DNA of 64,000 nt from Trichaptum fuscoviolaceum (Eukaryota > Basidiomycota > Agaricomycetes > Hymenochaetales > Trichaptaceae): assembly GCA_910574455.1 (NCBI GenBank), contig CAJSYZ010000004.1:1178001-1242000 (forward strand), given 5' to 3'. The stretch's first letter is position 1, and every line of letters begins with the position of its first letter. Both the position numbers and the translations under genes were made by a program. Positions 37,601 through 48,385 of this stretch are shown piece after piece. The notes below the pieces were generated by a model, which had not been told where the DNA came from, did not search any database, and saw only the letters and a list, made by a program, of their open reading frames with translations.

Positions 37601-39022
37601 CGGCCAACTCTCGGTACATTTCCTCGGCATTTTCACTTGCAGCGAGAGCTCCATCTAAATCATCCACATCACCGCGACAGAGCGACAGAGTTGCCATCGA
37701 ATAGGCAAGATAGCCTTTGTACAGCTCTCCGTTAGAGCATGAGATACCTTGAATGATGTTGTGAGCTATCGTGCAGAGTTGCAGAGCTTCGTTCTTGAAA
37801 CCAAGCGAACGCAAAGATAACGATAGCCGATTTGCCCTGATGAATATGACTAATGGTGGGACTGTGGTTGAACGCGTTGAGTCATGCAGGATGTCCAACA
37901 AAATGACAGTCTCTATCAAGGCATCTTGTCGCAGCCAAGCGCCAGAAGGGTCTGAGTGATAATTTGAGCCGCGGTGCTCGTGCCATGATCGCTCCGCTTT
38001 CGTGATTGAGCGTTTGTCTGTCAATGGGGCGTCTTTGCCAAGTGTTGCTTTCAGTGTGTCCAACTTAAGCTGGATGAGTTGGAGCAAGTCATCACTCGTC
38101 AAAACATCGAGATCCTGATGGCGGACGGTGAGTTCCTGCAATACGATATTATACCATGTAAGGAAACATACAAGTGTAGGACCTGAGGGCAGGGTTCTTC
38201 TCGTATAAGCAGCAAGGTCCTGTAATATAATGAGCTTTTGCATTGTCAAAGACCGAGGAAAACGTACAAGTGAGGTCTTGTGGAGCGCAAGTGTCTTTTG
38301 CTGGGCTGTCATCTGACTGACACCAAACATCCACTTGGATTCACCCGGGGACGTCTGTAGCAGACTACGGATGCCCTCTTGCATCTGCAACACGTCAGAC
38401 TTCACGTCTGGAACCAGATGAAGGGTATTCTCTAACTGAAAAACATGCCATTCAGAGCTTTGGGGGCACAGTGATTGCTGCTATGACAAACAATGTATGC
38501 ACGTTGAATGACTCGAACTCGCTCAAGCACGTCTGTTAATTTTGTTTTCGTTGCTCGAGTTTTCTTGCCACTACGACAGAACGCTCGATTCAGAAGATCT
38601 CTGCCACGCTCCGGAGAAATAGCAATGCAACGTGTTAATATGGCTTTGAAATCTCTAAGTATAACAGAGTAACTGCTCATTAAAACATAAGAAAACGCAC
38701 ACGATGGAACATACCTCAATAAGCACTCCAAAGTTGCGCTTAAGTCTGATGCATGTTCACCGGCGTAATGTTTTCGTATGTTCATGAGGTCGTCCGTCTC
38801 AGTGATAAGTTCAACTGCGAGCATGTAGATATCAATCTGACTTTCATGAAGCTGTGGGTCATAAATGCTACTATTAGTCACTAATTTCCGTAGCAAAAAC
38901 GTGTTACTGACTTGTTCGACTGCAAATTTGAGTTCTTGCAAGACTTTTGAAACCTTCGCATCAACAGACAAGGGACCAATCGTCCCCGCGCAATCTTGGT
39001 ATGAGCGATATGTTCTAAACAT
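34695..39022 (-). CDS. TPR-type repeat protein, module C
   Basis: The shorter and most divergent of the three module TPR genes. The start chosen is the ATG at 39022 (MFRTYRSYQD). The first exon ends at VEQ, followed by an intron with a GTCAGT donor and a CCCACAG acceptor; the next exon opens LHESQIDIYMLAVELI, matching the place of intron 1 in A and B. A basic helical segment lies near 38.5-38.65 kb (RCIAISPERGRDLL). The main frame, 38405 to 34695, has about 1236 residues: a helical entry (MFGVSQMTAQQKTLALHK, the counterpart of SKRQREGALRQTKRV) and then 46-residue units with varied sequence, so no recent homogenisation. It ends EIRRGCAYPAL, keeping the shared tail. Divergent to the gene at 39.9 kb. 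The junction near 38.43 kb is approximate. Confidence 0.8.
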
Positions 39023-39923
39023 TTTCAAACGATAGGCATGGTCATGCTGATTGAGGTGAAATGATAGGAGGAGAAAGAGGGTTGTGTGTCGTACGTTTAT
39101 GTGAACTGGTGATTGGATGAGCGCTTAATGATATTACTGAATGGCACGACTCGGAGGCATATCCGTTAAATTTTCAACTTCTAGTACCACACGCTACTAC
39201 ACCTCCATGTTCCGCACTTGCGCGAGGGCCAGATGTCCGACCTCCAGTTTGGCCTACGAGATCAGGCAAGAAGGCCAGTACCCGTGTCGTCTGACATACT
39301 TGAACGGCCTCCGAAATATTCAGTTTGATGGCGTTTGGTTGACGGCAGTGATGGAACTTGAAGACATGCGCCGTTATCCAGGTTCGGAATCGGAGTACAG
39401 CTTCGATGCTCTTCAAGTTGAATCGTGGGAACACTAACTTGAAGGACCCCGATCAGTTTAAACTTGAAGAGGTTCGGATAAAAGGACCAAAGGCTTTCTA
39501 GTCTGGCCAAAATCGCGCTGGAATCCCAGGCCGTGACCTGACTCCTTCTATGTACTACATAGTATTGCCAGTCACGGTGGGATTGCCAGTAATCCTGATC
39601 GTTCCCAGGAGCATCAAAATTCGTCCTGGCTGTATTCTACAGCCACTTAGAGCCTGGCTCGTGGCGCTTATCATGTCTTCCATCGCAGCCATCAACGACG
39701 GGCAAGCTCTATTCAATCTTGTGTTCAGGACGGACATCTGCCCCGACGTACCCGCGTCTCCGTCTCTCCTCGACACTCATCTCTCCTAGTTCCTCGTTGA
39801 ACATTCCTCCACAACAACAACACCATGTCCAATGGCTCTGGTTCGCCCTTATTTATCTCAGCTTGCATACTCCTCATCAATTCAGATTGTCCCATTTAGA
39901 TTTGCTGATCGGTATGCAACAGT
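39023..39923. promoter_or_regulatory. Shared divergent upstream region, module C
   Basis: The shortest divergent spacer, about 0.9 kb. Open frames of 70-98 codons occur on both strands near 39.14-39.79 kb but show nothing recognisable and have no counterpart in A or B. An ATG in good context lies at 39824 (caccATGtcc), but its frame closes quickly; it might be a first coding exon if spliced. Confidence 0.35.
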
Positions 39924-42900
39924 ATGAAGTTTGACCTGCTCTGCACAATGCTAAGACAATATAAAGAGCAACGCAAAACAAATGCTCTTCTCGAAGAGCT
40001 TCTGAGAGTCACGAAAAACTCTCACAATAAACTACTAAGTCAGCAGGCAGCCGAAGAAAATGGTCAGTCACTATTTCACTTTGTGCGAACTGTCGTGTAT
40101 ATCCCCAATTTTAGTTCCAGGTCCAAACAAGAACATATCTCCTGTGCAAGATCACCTTATGCCCACAGAATTCAAACCCAAGTTGCCATCAGATGAAAGG
40201 AGATTGGAACTCCAGGACGTAGATCCAGAACCAGATAAGAACATATCTTCAGTACAACCCGCCCCCGCTCCTGTCCCCTTAATCACGCATGTCGAGCCTG
40301 AATGGCCGAAATATGAAAGGGAACGGGAACTCTGGGACAGACGTACGTCATATGAAAGGTATTTATCAACTCTAGGTTTTCTCGATGGGCCTTTTAATGT
40401 TTCCGTACCAGGGCGTGTGTTAAAATGGGGAGAGAGGTACGCATCTACTTTCCCTCCTGCCAAAATTCATGCCCTTACCAGTTCAGCTGGAATGCCTTAT
40501 CTCTCACTACCGTATTGTCGGAGGTGTCGATGGCATTACTGATGTCGCAGATACACTGAAGACATCCCTTCTTACTGCTGATCATCGTGGGTGGCTGGAT
40601 AAAGCACTGACAATGAAAACACAAGGTAATTTGCAATATGATGAAAGAAACAGGGAATGACAAGATTCCTTCAGAGCTGCAGGAGTTTCAAACGAGTGCT
40701 CTACTGCATTTTCAGAGTCTGTTCGACTCGGTCAGTAAATTTCACACCTGCCTCACGCGCCAAGAACATGCATTCCATTTTCGCGACCTCGAAGAATGGA
40801 AAGCTCTCATTCCTGTGAGTTTCGTGTTTGCTGTGTGTTCGTAAAGCTTACAGTTTTCCGGCGGTAAGAATGATTCAAACGAATTTAGCCTCAGTATGGA
40901 TCAAAGACTTCGTGGTTGCAACAAAATATCTCATAGTGACGTGATTTAGAATTTTTAAAGAATAAAGACTTGACAAACTTTATGAAGAGTCCAGACCTCT
41001 CAAAAGTCAAAGCGTTGGATGATTGCCTGGATAGCTTATACATGACCCTTTTCTCCGGCTTGGAGTCGCTGATGGGCCGTGTGGCTGAAGAACTTTCAAC
41101 ATTGATAGGAAAATGTGAGTTCACCGCATACGTGATTAATATATATTAATTCTAATGAAGTCAATCCAATCAATTTATAGCCGCTTCTGCCTGGCTGACA
41201 TCAGAGAAAATGGAAGACTTCGAATCTTGGAGATATAAATATATAAACTCCGTCTTCGGGTCCGTATATGAAGAAAAATATGAAGAGAAAGACTATCCAG
41301 AGAACAAAAGATCGGAAATTCTGGCGAAAGCTAAAAGTAGTTGTGCGGAACACAGGAGGTGCTACGTTACGCCTGAACCTCCAGTTTGATGCTAATGTGA
41401 TAATTATTCTTCAGAATGTGCAACAAAATGGACGACCAGGTATGCAGGCAGTATTTGATGTCGAAGTATACACCGGTAGTGACAAGAGCAGCTGTGTAAC
41501 CTCATTGCGCATTACGAACTAGTCGGTGGAGATAAGGAAGTCACCAAATCTTCGAAGAATGTCATAGAGAATCTGTATGGCCCTCTCAGATGCATTGAGA
41601 GTGTAATAACTCCCCTCTTGAATGGTGTGTATACTTGCGTAAGTAAGGGAACTGCTGATCTGAACTCTCATTTTTACTTCTAGGACAGAAGCGCCCGAGC
41701 TCAAAATCTCTGCAAGAAGCTTCTTCGTCCTTCGATCGACTTCACTTTACCGTCTGCAGCTTCCAACAGAGCTTGTATCGCCAAAAACACGCGTTTCACT
41801 TTCGGAATGTGATGCATTGGATCGGTCACCTTTGGGTAAGTATCTAGATACTGCGTTCTTTAGAAAATCTAATATTCTGTGCGAAGAATGGTAGCAGAAA
41901 GATATCAAGTAGGTAACAAAGGCTGACCAAAAGTATTGAATTCGCTGATGCTACCCTATTTCAGGATTCGTACGTGACAATGAATTGCATGAATGCCTGC
42001 GATATATAGAAGAAGAGCTCCTCCCTTCATTGAATAGGGCGATGGACAATGTAGTCCTAGAACTGAAGACATTCGGGGACAAATGTAGGCTGTTTTCAGC
42101 GCATATAGTCATAGCTATGCTAACTCCTAATCTAATCAGCATTCCCTTCCTTCCTCGCTAACGAAAACGAGCGGGCGACAATTCGTTATGACAATATCAC
42201 CGCGATCGCGACTTTCTTCTCCAGCGTTACTGCAACAACGCTCCAGTTTTCCATTTCGACGGGCTCCACCCTGAGTTCAGCAGTGAACCTTTTTTGGTTT
42301 CTCTCCCTCGTATTTAGCGTCTCTTCCGGAGTAAGTAGTTTATTAGGAATGACGTGGAGAAAGTCTTCGATGTACGTGTTCATCCTCTCCGCATCCCGAA
42401 TGTCTTCATATCCGAATCTGTAGCTACCATTCAAATCCGCCCCCCAAGCTGATCAAATTCTGGCTTAACTATGCTCCTATGATTTTCTTGATCATAGCAG
42501 CATTCGCTTTCATTATCGGCTTAAACCTGCTTGCGTTCCTTACGTCACAGGTATGCATCAATAAATTCACTTCTACTTTCATCGCGCTCCAAGTTCACCT
42601 TCTCTTTCAGTCACTGTATGTCTCACTCGCAACGAACATTTTCACCGGATTGCATTTCTTGGGGTTACTTCTCACAGTAGCTTGGTTCCTGCTCGAGTTG
42701 AAGCAGAAATCAAAATGGATTCTACATCCACACCGGCAATTCAAAAGAGACTTACAACTACAGCGAGAAATTTATTGGTATTTACTACACTGGCACGATG
42801 CATGCCAGAATCCGAGCTGACAATTTGCGAAAGGGCATTCGGTAGTGACAAACGCGTAGCACAGTTAAATTACGACATTTTTCTGTCGCTGAAGGATTGC

Positions 42901-43616
42901 AACCCCGAACCGCACATTCTATCAAAGCGCATTCGATGCTTGAGGAGCTTCGTACTGCGGCTCTTTCCTTGGCGTCGGTCTGCACGAAGGAGCAGACTAC
43001 CAGACACGGAGAAAGGGAAAACCCTTGGTCATGAAACGAGCGATTCAATCGCTCTAGCTCTAGCTCAAGTATCGGAAGAGAAGAGGAGGTTTCGTATGGC
43101 TCTGGAGGAAACGTTTGGAGACGTCCGTCTTGTAAATCAAGTTATGAGGTCGATAGAGGAATGGGAGGACTCTCCAACTTTCACGTAAGAGTTCAGGTAT
43201 TTTTTTCTGCGTGGGTCCCGCCTTGACATACTTAGCAGCATCGGAGAAATAAATCGGAAGGAAGAAAGGCTACTGAAAGAACTTAAGAGTCTTCTGTGGG
43301 GCTATCCAGAACTTCCGAACGAGTTCGCGGATAAGGTAAAACGCGAGTTCGTTAGCCTACAAGAGCAACGTGTCAATCGTGCTGGCCGACTCGATGTCGG
43401 GAGCCCTTCGCCAGATTATCTGCGCGTAGATCACATGCAAATCGCAAGAGAGATGCCAGGCATTGGCATACACGCACAAACGTTAGAGGTGCATTACAGA
43501 CGGAGACCGGGGGTGAGTCCAATATCTGGGAGCATTTGTAGGAGGAATTGAAGACTTACAAAACCAATCATCAGCTATCCGGGACGATTCCTATCCAAAC
43601 AAAGTCAACTGTATGA
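39924..43616 (+). CDS. Multi-exon helical membrane protein, module C
   Basis: Third paralogue, with a longer N-terminus. The start chosen at 39924 gives MKFDLLCTML and a coiled-coil-like stretch (KTNALLEELLRVTKNSHNK), then an exon with an internal near-duplication (PNKNISPVQ and PDKNISSVQ) and a proline-rich link. Conserved blocks follow: HYRIVGGVDGI, RQEHAFHFRDLEEW, LYRQKHAFHFRNV. The membrane section contains ATFFSSVTATTLQFS, a helix in NLFWFLSLVFSVSSGVS, then APMIFLIIAAFAFIIGLN and FTGLHFLGLLLTVAWFL. The AAG-acceptor intron after the EIYW block is kept and gives WAFGSDKRV. In place of heptads there is a basic stretch (PWRRSARRSR). The end has LLWGYPELP, SPDYLRVD and YRRRPG. With a last 61-base intron the stop is at 43614-43616; without it, at 43549-43551. 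Function unknown. Confidence 0.65.
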
Positions 43617-44379
43617 TGATCTTTCCCTTTTGGCATAATTGCTGGTCCGATGAGGCGATGAAGTGCTGGTGACGGGCGGTAACCGCTAACAGGCTGTGTC
43701 TTTGAGTAAGACAGGGCTTTCATATAATAATTTTGTTTCCAATGCAACGCGGCGCACGATATAATCTATTCATTCAGAGTGTACGCATCAACGCAACATT
43801 GGCAGTGCGCTCTGAACTGGCAAGTTGTTCAGGGAACGTAGTTCCAGTCGGAAAATGTGTGCACATCTTTCAATATCATATTTACTGTATAATCAATGCG
43901 GTAGTCAAATGATGTATTTGATTGAATTTGTTCCAAAATCGCTTCTTACTAAAGCTCGCTTCACGGGCATACCAGTGTATGCAAGCTAGCAAAGCCATAC
44001 CTCACTAGAAGCAGATGAGTACCATGCGCATCCAGTACGAAAACAAAGCAACTTGCGTTTGAGGGCCGTATGAGAGGATATCACAGAGGCTGAAAGTGCG
44101 GTTTTGGAGAAGAGCCAGAGAACGTAGTTCGAAATCACCATTCGCGTTTTGAAGCGTCATAATCCATCATGCCATGCAATGAGCCGACTTGCTCCTTTGT
44201 ATCTCTTCTTACTACCAACACAGGATACGGGCCTAACCTCGAGGCTATGGGTATGTTTTCGTAGCCTGGCTTCGACAGCTTGCCTGGGATGGTAATACCA
44301 TCTCTTGTAAGATGGAGAGGTGAGTTAATCCGGGTCGGCATCCTTAGCCTGGTCGTCGGACTCAAACCGTGACTCCGGA
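43617..44379. other. Region between module C and repeat copy 6
   Basis: No supported gene. An open frame on the minus strand at about 44135-44330 (a methionine-started 68-codon frame with LVVRRDTKEQVG) could be an exon fragment but is not recognised. The 43.99-44.14 kb part resembles the upstream region of the secreted-protein gene at 62.8 kb (separate entry). Confidence 0.35.
43995..44145 (+). pseudogene. Possible relic of a secreted-protein gene promoter
   Basis: Words such as 'gcagatgagtaccatgcgca' and 'agagaacgtagttcgaa' followed by 'ccattcgcg' occur in the same order as 'gcagatgagtagcatgtgca', 'agagaacccaagtcgaa' and 'ccagtcgca' at about 62.64-62.79 kb, upstream of the secreted-protein start. 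No coding part follows here. The similarity is partial and was judged by eye. Confidence 0.4.
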
Positions 44380-45160
44380 GTGGTCTTGAATGGCCGGTTG
44401 GGACTCCGCGACGATCGCCGCCGACTCATCGGAACTCTGTCGTAGGAAGTTTATGCCGGCATCGCTGTTATCGACCAGCCTATGTCGCCCTTCCGCTACT
44501 CGAGTGCGGCCCCCGGAGGAGAGACGTTGAGGTAGCGGTAGGGAAGCACCGACCATGTCTTCCTTTCTCAGCAAGGTCGCAAGTATGGGTCACCTTTCAC
44601 GAAGGAACGCTTTCTTGCATTCGAGATAAGCGGTGGTGGTTGTAGTACTCCAGGAAAGAGGGGCGAGTGCCACCCGGGTGCGATGCTTTTATGGGCTTTC
44701 GATTCTGATGCGGGCGGCTGACATGAGATGGCGGGTCTCGGACCAGCCCAGACTTTAAAGGCAGACTGTCACGGATTCAGTGCCGTTATGCTTCGGACTG
44801 AAGACGCGGATGGGCATGAGTGTGCTCATGACGAAATGCTCGTGCCGCGTCAAAGCCAGCGGTCAAGGCCACTGGGCGGCCGACAACGCGCAGCCAGATG
44901 TACGGCGAGGGGATCGAGTTTAGACACCACTTTGAGGTGAACGGGTATGCCACTGGTACTTCAGCCTGGTAACAGACCTCAACAAGTATTCCCTTGTTGT
45001 GCATCCCTATTCTGGCGGTTTCAGTTGGAGGTAGAGTACGTTCGGTGTTGAAGAGCGGACGTCGGCACTCGGCACTCGGACTAAAACGTCGGAGTTGAAT
45101 GGAAGGACCGGTTGGGACTCCGCCGCGCCAAGTTCATTTCATAGGGAGTGCGATCATCGT
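44380..45160. repeat. Dispersed repeat R, copy 6 (blocks out of order)
   Basis: It contains tail-type words near 44.39 and 45.1 kb, the 'cacccgggtgcgatgctttt' and 'cgattctgatgcgggcggct' words near 44.67-44.72 kb, and the 'gcggatgggcatgagtgtg' word near 44.81 kb. The order suggests fusion of two fragments. Confidence 0.5.
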
Positions 45161-45239
45161 ACACCTGCTCCCCAGCCAACGCTATCTCTAGAGATAGATA
45201 TCCCTCGTAGCTTGTCGCGCTCATGCCCTTCTGGGGCGG

Positions 45240-45569
45240 TCATGAACACATTTGGGTTGTCGCTGCCGCGCTCGCCAGGCCTAGCGCTGCCGACTTTCCA
45301 CGTCCACACGCTGCCGTCCAAACTGACTCTGTCGAACTCAGCGTCTTTTCCGCAATCGCGTCTACGAACGTCAGGAGAGCCTTTGCTTGATTGGGTGTCA
45401 TAGCAAGCTTGACAAGCTCGCGCACGGGCTTTGTGTCCTCCTGACTTCGATGGCCCGTAGCGGAGGACGCTTCCCCTTCGAGCATGACTTTCCCTCGTGA
45501 AAAGGGAAGTACAATGAGTTCATCATCGAGGACCAGGCAATCATCACAGGAGCCAAGGGAAATGCCCAT
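45240..45569 (-). pseudogene. Fragment of a Kre33/NAT10 (TmcA-type) cytidine acetyltransferase gene
   Basis: The 109-codon frame has SLGSCDDCLVLDDELIVLP at its start, then a shortened linker, then NQAKALLTFVDAIAEKTL and finally GRGKSAALGLASAAA. In the Kre33/NAT10 family, which makes N4-acetylcytidine in 18S rRNA and tRNA, these blocks occur in this order at the front of the helicase domain; GRGKSAALG is the Walker A (ATP-binding) motif. Full proteins exceed 1000 residues, so this is under a tenth of the gene, and it runs into a stop just after Walker A. The fragment is probably non-functional and was likely carried here by a transposon or by ectopic duplication; the real gene should be elsewhere. 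Identification is from memory of the family motifs. Confidence 0.75.
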
Positions 45570-45655
45570 TCTTCCTGATACCTTTGGTTGTATTCTTTTT
45601 AATGCCTACGGCTACCTCACATTGATTACTGTATGTGAGTAAAAGTAACAATGTA

Positions 45656-45687
45656 CACTACCGTGCAAAAGTACTGCAACACGTGAC
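45656..45687. repeat. Left terminal inverted repeat of the Tc1/mariner element
   Basis: 32 bases, perfect reverse complement of 47227-47258. The match ends at base 33. Confidence 0.95.
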
Positions 45688-45930
45688 CTCATTGCAATTG
45701 CAAGGTAGCAGTACATACAGTTCCCCCTTTTCTTCTGTTTCTTTTTTACCATTCAATAGTAGAGAGGGTAGCTAACAAGAGGATAAAATAATAGAAATAA
45801 TATTGTGACAGAAAAAGTAGAAAAATGTTGCATATCAAAAAAGGGGTGTTGCACTTTTTTTGCTTGCGGCACAAGATCACAACCGGGTGAGCAACAAATG
45901 CACTATATTAAAATATCGGAATACACTGTT

Positions 45931-46947
45931 CTAATATTTAGTATAGTATCCATCAGCGGCTTTTAAGTCTGCCACTCGGGTGGGCATACTGTCGTAAAGT
46001 TTCTGGATATAGTTTATGTCGATTTTCTTCCATTCTTCGAGTAATGCAAGCCACAGCTCTTCACGGTTACGTGGCAGAGGGTTCCGAGATCGCACCATTC
46101 GGTCAAGATAGTCCCAAACATGTTCAATTAAGTTCATGTCAGGGCTACTTGGGGGCCAGTCAAGTTTGTCGATCTTGTGTGCTTGGAGCCATTCAAGTGC
46201 CATTTTCGAAGTATGTTTCGGATCATTGTCCTCTTGAAAGTAAATGTTCTTCTTGTTGATCCGGTGGTCCTTTAGAGTCCCAAGAAGAGATTCCTCAAGT
46301 ACTTGAACGTAGACAGTTGCGTTCATTTTGTCGTCAATGCGATGAAGCCGGCCTACTCCATATGGGGTAATAACACCCCAAACCATGATGTTTCCGCCCC
46401 CGTGCTTCACCTTTTTCTTCACGCAACGTGGATCAAGGCGCTGTCCTGGGGCACGCCAGCACCATTGTTGCCCGTCCGAACCAAAGAGATCAAATTTGGA
46501 TTCGTCCGAAAATAGGACCGCCTTCCATGCATCCACATCCCACTTCTCAAAGTCGGCTGCCCAGATCCGTCGCTTTTCCACATGAGCCTCGGACAGAAAT
46601 GGTTTAGTTGCCCTCTTGTAGGCTTGTAAACCATGTTCACGAAGCGCGCGTCGCAAAGTCGATGGGTGTATTTTTGGAAATAATTGCCGCTGGACATCTG
46701 TTGCTGTACTGGCTTCACCCTTTGTGATCATTCTTGCAGCATATCGGACATCAGCATCGGTCAATTTGTGTGGTCGACCACTCTTGGGTTCCTCGGTGTA
46801 GAACTGTCCTGTTGGACCATACTTCTTAAACTGCCGAAGTGCAGTAGAAGCATCCAATCCAAGCTCCAGCCCAATTTCCCGGTAAGAGAGGCCACAGTTC
46901 CTGAGAGCAATGATTCTAGCCCTCTTTGTCGGAGTTGTATAGCACAT
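45931..46947 (-). CDS. Tc1/mariner-type transposase, DD34E
   Basis: 338 codons, uninterrupted, a usual length for the family. It cuts and pastes its own element at TA sites. An N-terminal helix-turn-helix (residues about 5-50; ALRNCGLSYREIGLELGL) is followed by the linker KSGRPHK, comparable to the GRPR linker, then a second DNA-binding helix set (about 60-115). The catalytic core carries the first Asp in LFSDESKF, the second in the EDNDPKHTS block and Glu in MNLIEHVWD. Thirty-four residues separate the second Asp and Glu, counting from the first Asp of EDND. All three acid residues and the WPPSSPDMN block are present, so the enzyme may be active. The start is the ATG at 46947. No intron is needed. 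Confidence 0.95.
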   Translation of the reverse strand: MCYTTPTKRARIIALRNCGLSYREIGLELGLDASTALRQFKKYGPTGQFYTEEPKSGRPHKLTDADVRYAARMITKGEASTATDVQRQLFPKIHPSTLRRALREHGLQAYKRATKPFLSEAHVEKRRIWAADFEKWDVDAWKAVLFSDESKFDLFGSDGQQWCWRAPGQRLDPRCVKKKVKHGGGNIMVWGVITPYGVGRLHRIDDKMNATVYVQVLEESLLGTLKDHRINKKNIYFQEDNDPKHTSKMALEWLQAHKIDKLDWPPSSPDMNLIEHVWDYLDRMVRSRNPLPRNREELWLALLEEWKKIDINYIQKLYDSMPTRVADLKAADGYYTKY

Positions 46948-47226
46948 AGAGAGAGCTCAGATGGTTCTTTCAATAGCAAGGATAGGAAGAGTGCAGCGGC
47001 AAAAGTTGACAGTTTAGAATGCGTCAGTTTGCACTGTGATGTATAGTGCGTGCAAAAAAATTGCAACGTGTACTTTTCACTTTTTACCTAATAAGTACAC
47101 ATATTCTTCACTATACTACGTACCAACTTTCTTGCAGCTAGCCAGTCCTCTTCATAGTCTTCTGACATGACCGAGTCAACAAGTAAAGGTCTCTTTGCTG
47201 AAATGCAACACAAACTTCTCGTCGGA

Positions 47227-47258
47227 GTCACGTGTTGCAGTACTTTTGCACGGTAGTG
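47227..47258. repeat. Right terminal inverted repeat of the Tc1/mariner element
   Basis: Perfect partner of 45656-45687, followed directly by the TA target duplicate. Confidence 0.95.
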
Positions 47259-47268
47259 TAACTCTTTC

Positions 47269-47660
47269 CTTCTTCGTAACACTTGCTTAACAGCCATATC
47301 TGGGTAGCGGGCTTTGCTGTGAGCACTCACAGCCTCTAGCTGCTTGTTTCTAATGCTCACCTCGCGGAGACGTAGAGAAAGAAAGCTCATAGAACCAGTA
47401 TGTGTTGGTTGGTGAGCAGCTAGATTCACGACAGCTAGATTCTCTGCGAATGTCCACCACTTTCCGCATCAGAGCAACCTCTTCCTCCTTCTTTTTTTAA
47501 CAGAGACATAGAGAAAGAAAGCGGATAGAATCAGTATGTGATGGTCGGCGAGCAGTCAAAATCACGACAGCTAAACCTCCCCAAATGTCCACCACTTCCC
47601 GCATCAGAGCGAGCGCTTCCTCTGCGCTTCCTAGCACGTAGAAAAGTAGAGAGAAAGGAA
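47269..47660 (-). pseudogene. Decayed TPR repeat units
   Basis: On the minus strand two units can still be read: EEALALMREVVDIWGGLA near 47.58-47.62 kb, and an equivalent 'aatgtccaccactttccgca' site 134 bases away near 47.45 kb. They match the ALMHEVVDIRRALA units of TPR gene B. A poly-T run, stops and indels break the frame. The piece sits next to the Tc1/mariner element but is not visible on its other side. Confidence 0.6.
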
Positions 47661-48385
47661 AAGAAAGGGGAGCGGGCAAAAGCATGCCTCGATTCATCTA
47701 GGTCAGCAGCCAGTGGACACCGTGGCTTTGTCTACTAGGTGACTATTCGCACATCATCCTGACAGATTGTGAAACTGATGTTCGGGCTGGCTGTATATCC
47801 CGTCTCTGTACACGAAACGGAGTACCTTGAAGCGGAAGAATGGCAACTCCGAACTTGGTCCAAATCCTCGTGTCGTTGTCTACCTCTCGTCTACTTCTTT
47901 CATGCGTGAAGGATCTCGGAAAATGGATTCAAATATGCGGCACGGTTCCAATGCACAAACACTGACCTACACAATCTGGCACGAAGTGAACGCAGGATGG
48001 TTTGATCTTTGAGCCACAACTACTCCAGTCGGTTCCATTCCCATTTCTTCATTTCTGACTTATCTGCTAAAGAAGGATCAAGACACGTATGTCTGTCACC
48101 TAGCGAAATCATTTGTTCCCAGCTTGCGAATCACAGCGGTACGGAGAACTTTGCTTTACATCGGAAGTTTGATTCAAGTTCTTCACGTCCTTCCTCCTAC
48201 TTTTAGCGGAAGAAAGCATACACTGACCTACTGTCTAATGCAGAACCACCCTTTCTTAGCTACCGAAGGCCGGAGGAGAACGACCAGCTATGGAGGTAGG
48301 TGTTGGAGTACAAAAGCTGCAGAGGGACATACGTTTCTCCTCAGCAACACACACACACATCCTTTTGTCAGCTCTCAATCTCATA
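47661..48385. other. No recognisable gene
   Basis: Short frames only. A small 'acacacacacac' run lies near 48.35 kb, in the 5' leader of the next gene. Confidence 0.35.

Larger units (their letters stand above)
45656..47258 (-). mobile_element. Tc1/mariner-family element, apparently complete
   Basis: It is 1603 bases long, bounded by TA at 45654-45655 and TA at 47259-47260, the standard target for this superfamily. Perfect 32-base inverted ends lie at 45656-45687 (starting 'cactaccgtgcaaaagtact') and 47227-47258. Inner motifs near 45.85 kb ('gttgcactttttttgc') and 47.05-47.07 kb ('gcaaaaaaattgcaac') form a second inverted pair, each pointing opposite to its nearest outer end. One intact transposase gene lies inside on the minus strand. 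The perfect ends suggest recent insertion. Confidence 0.95.
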
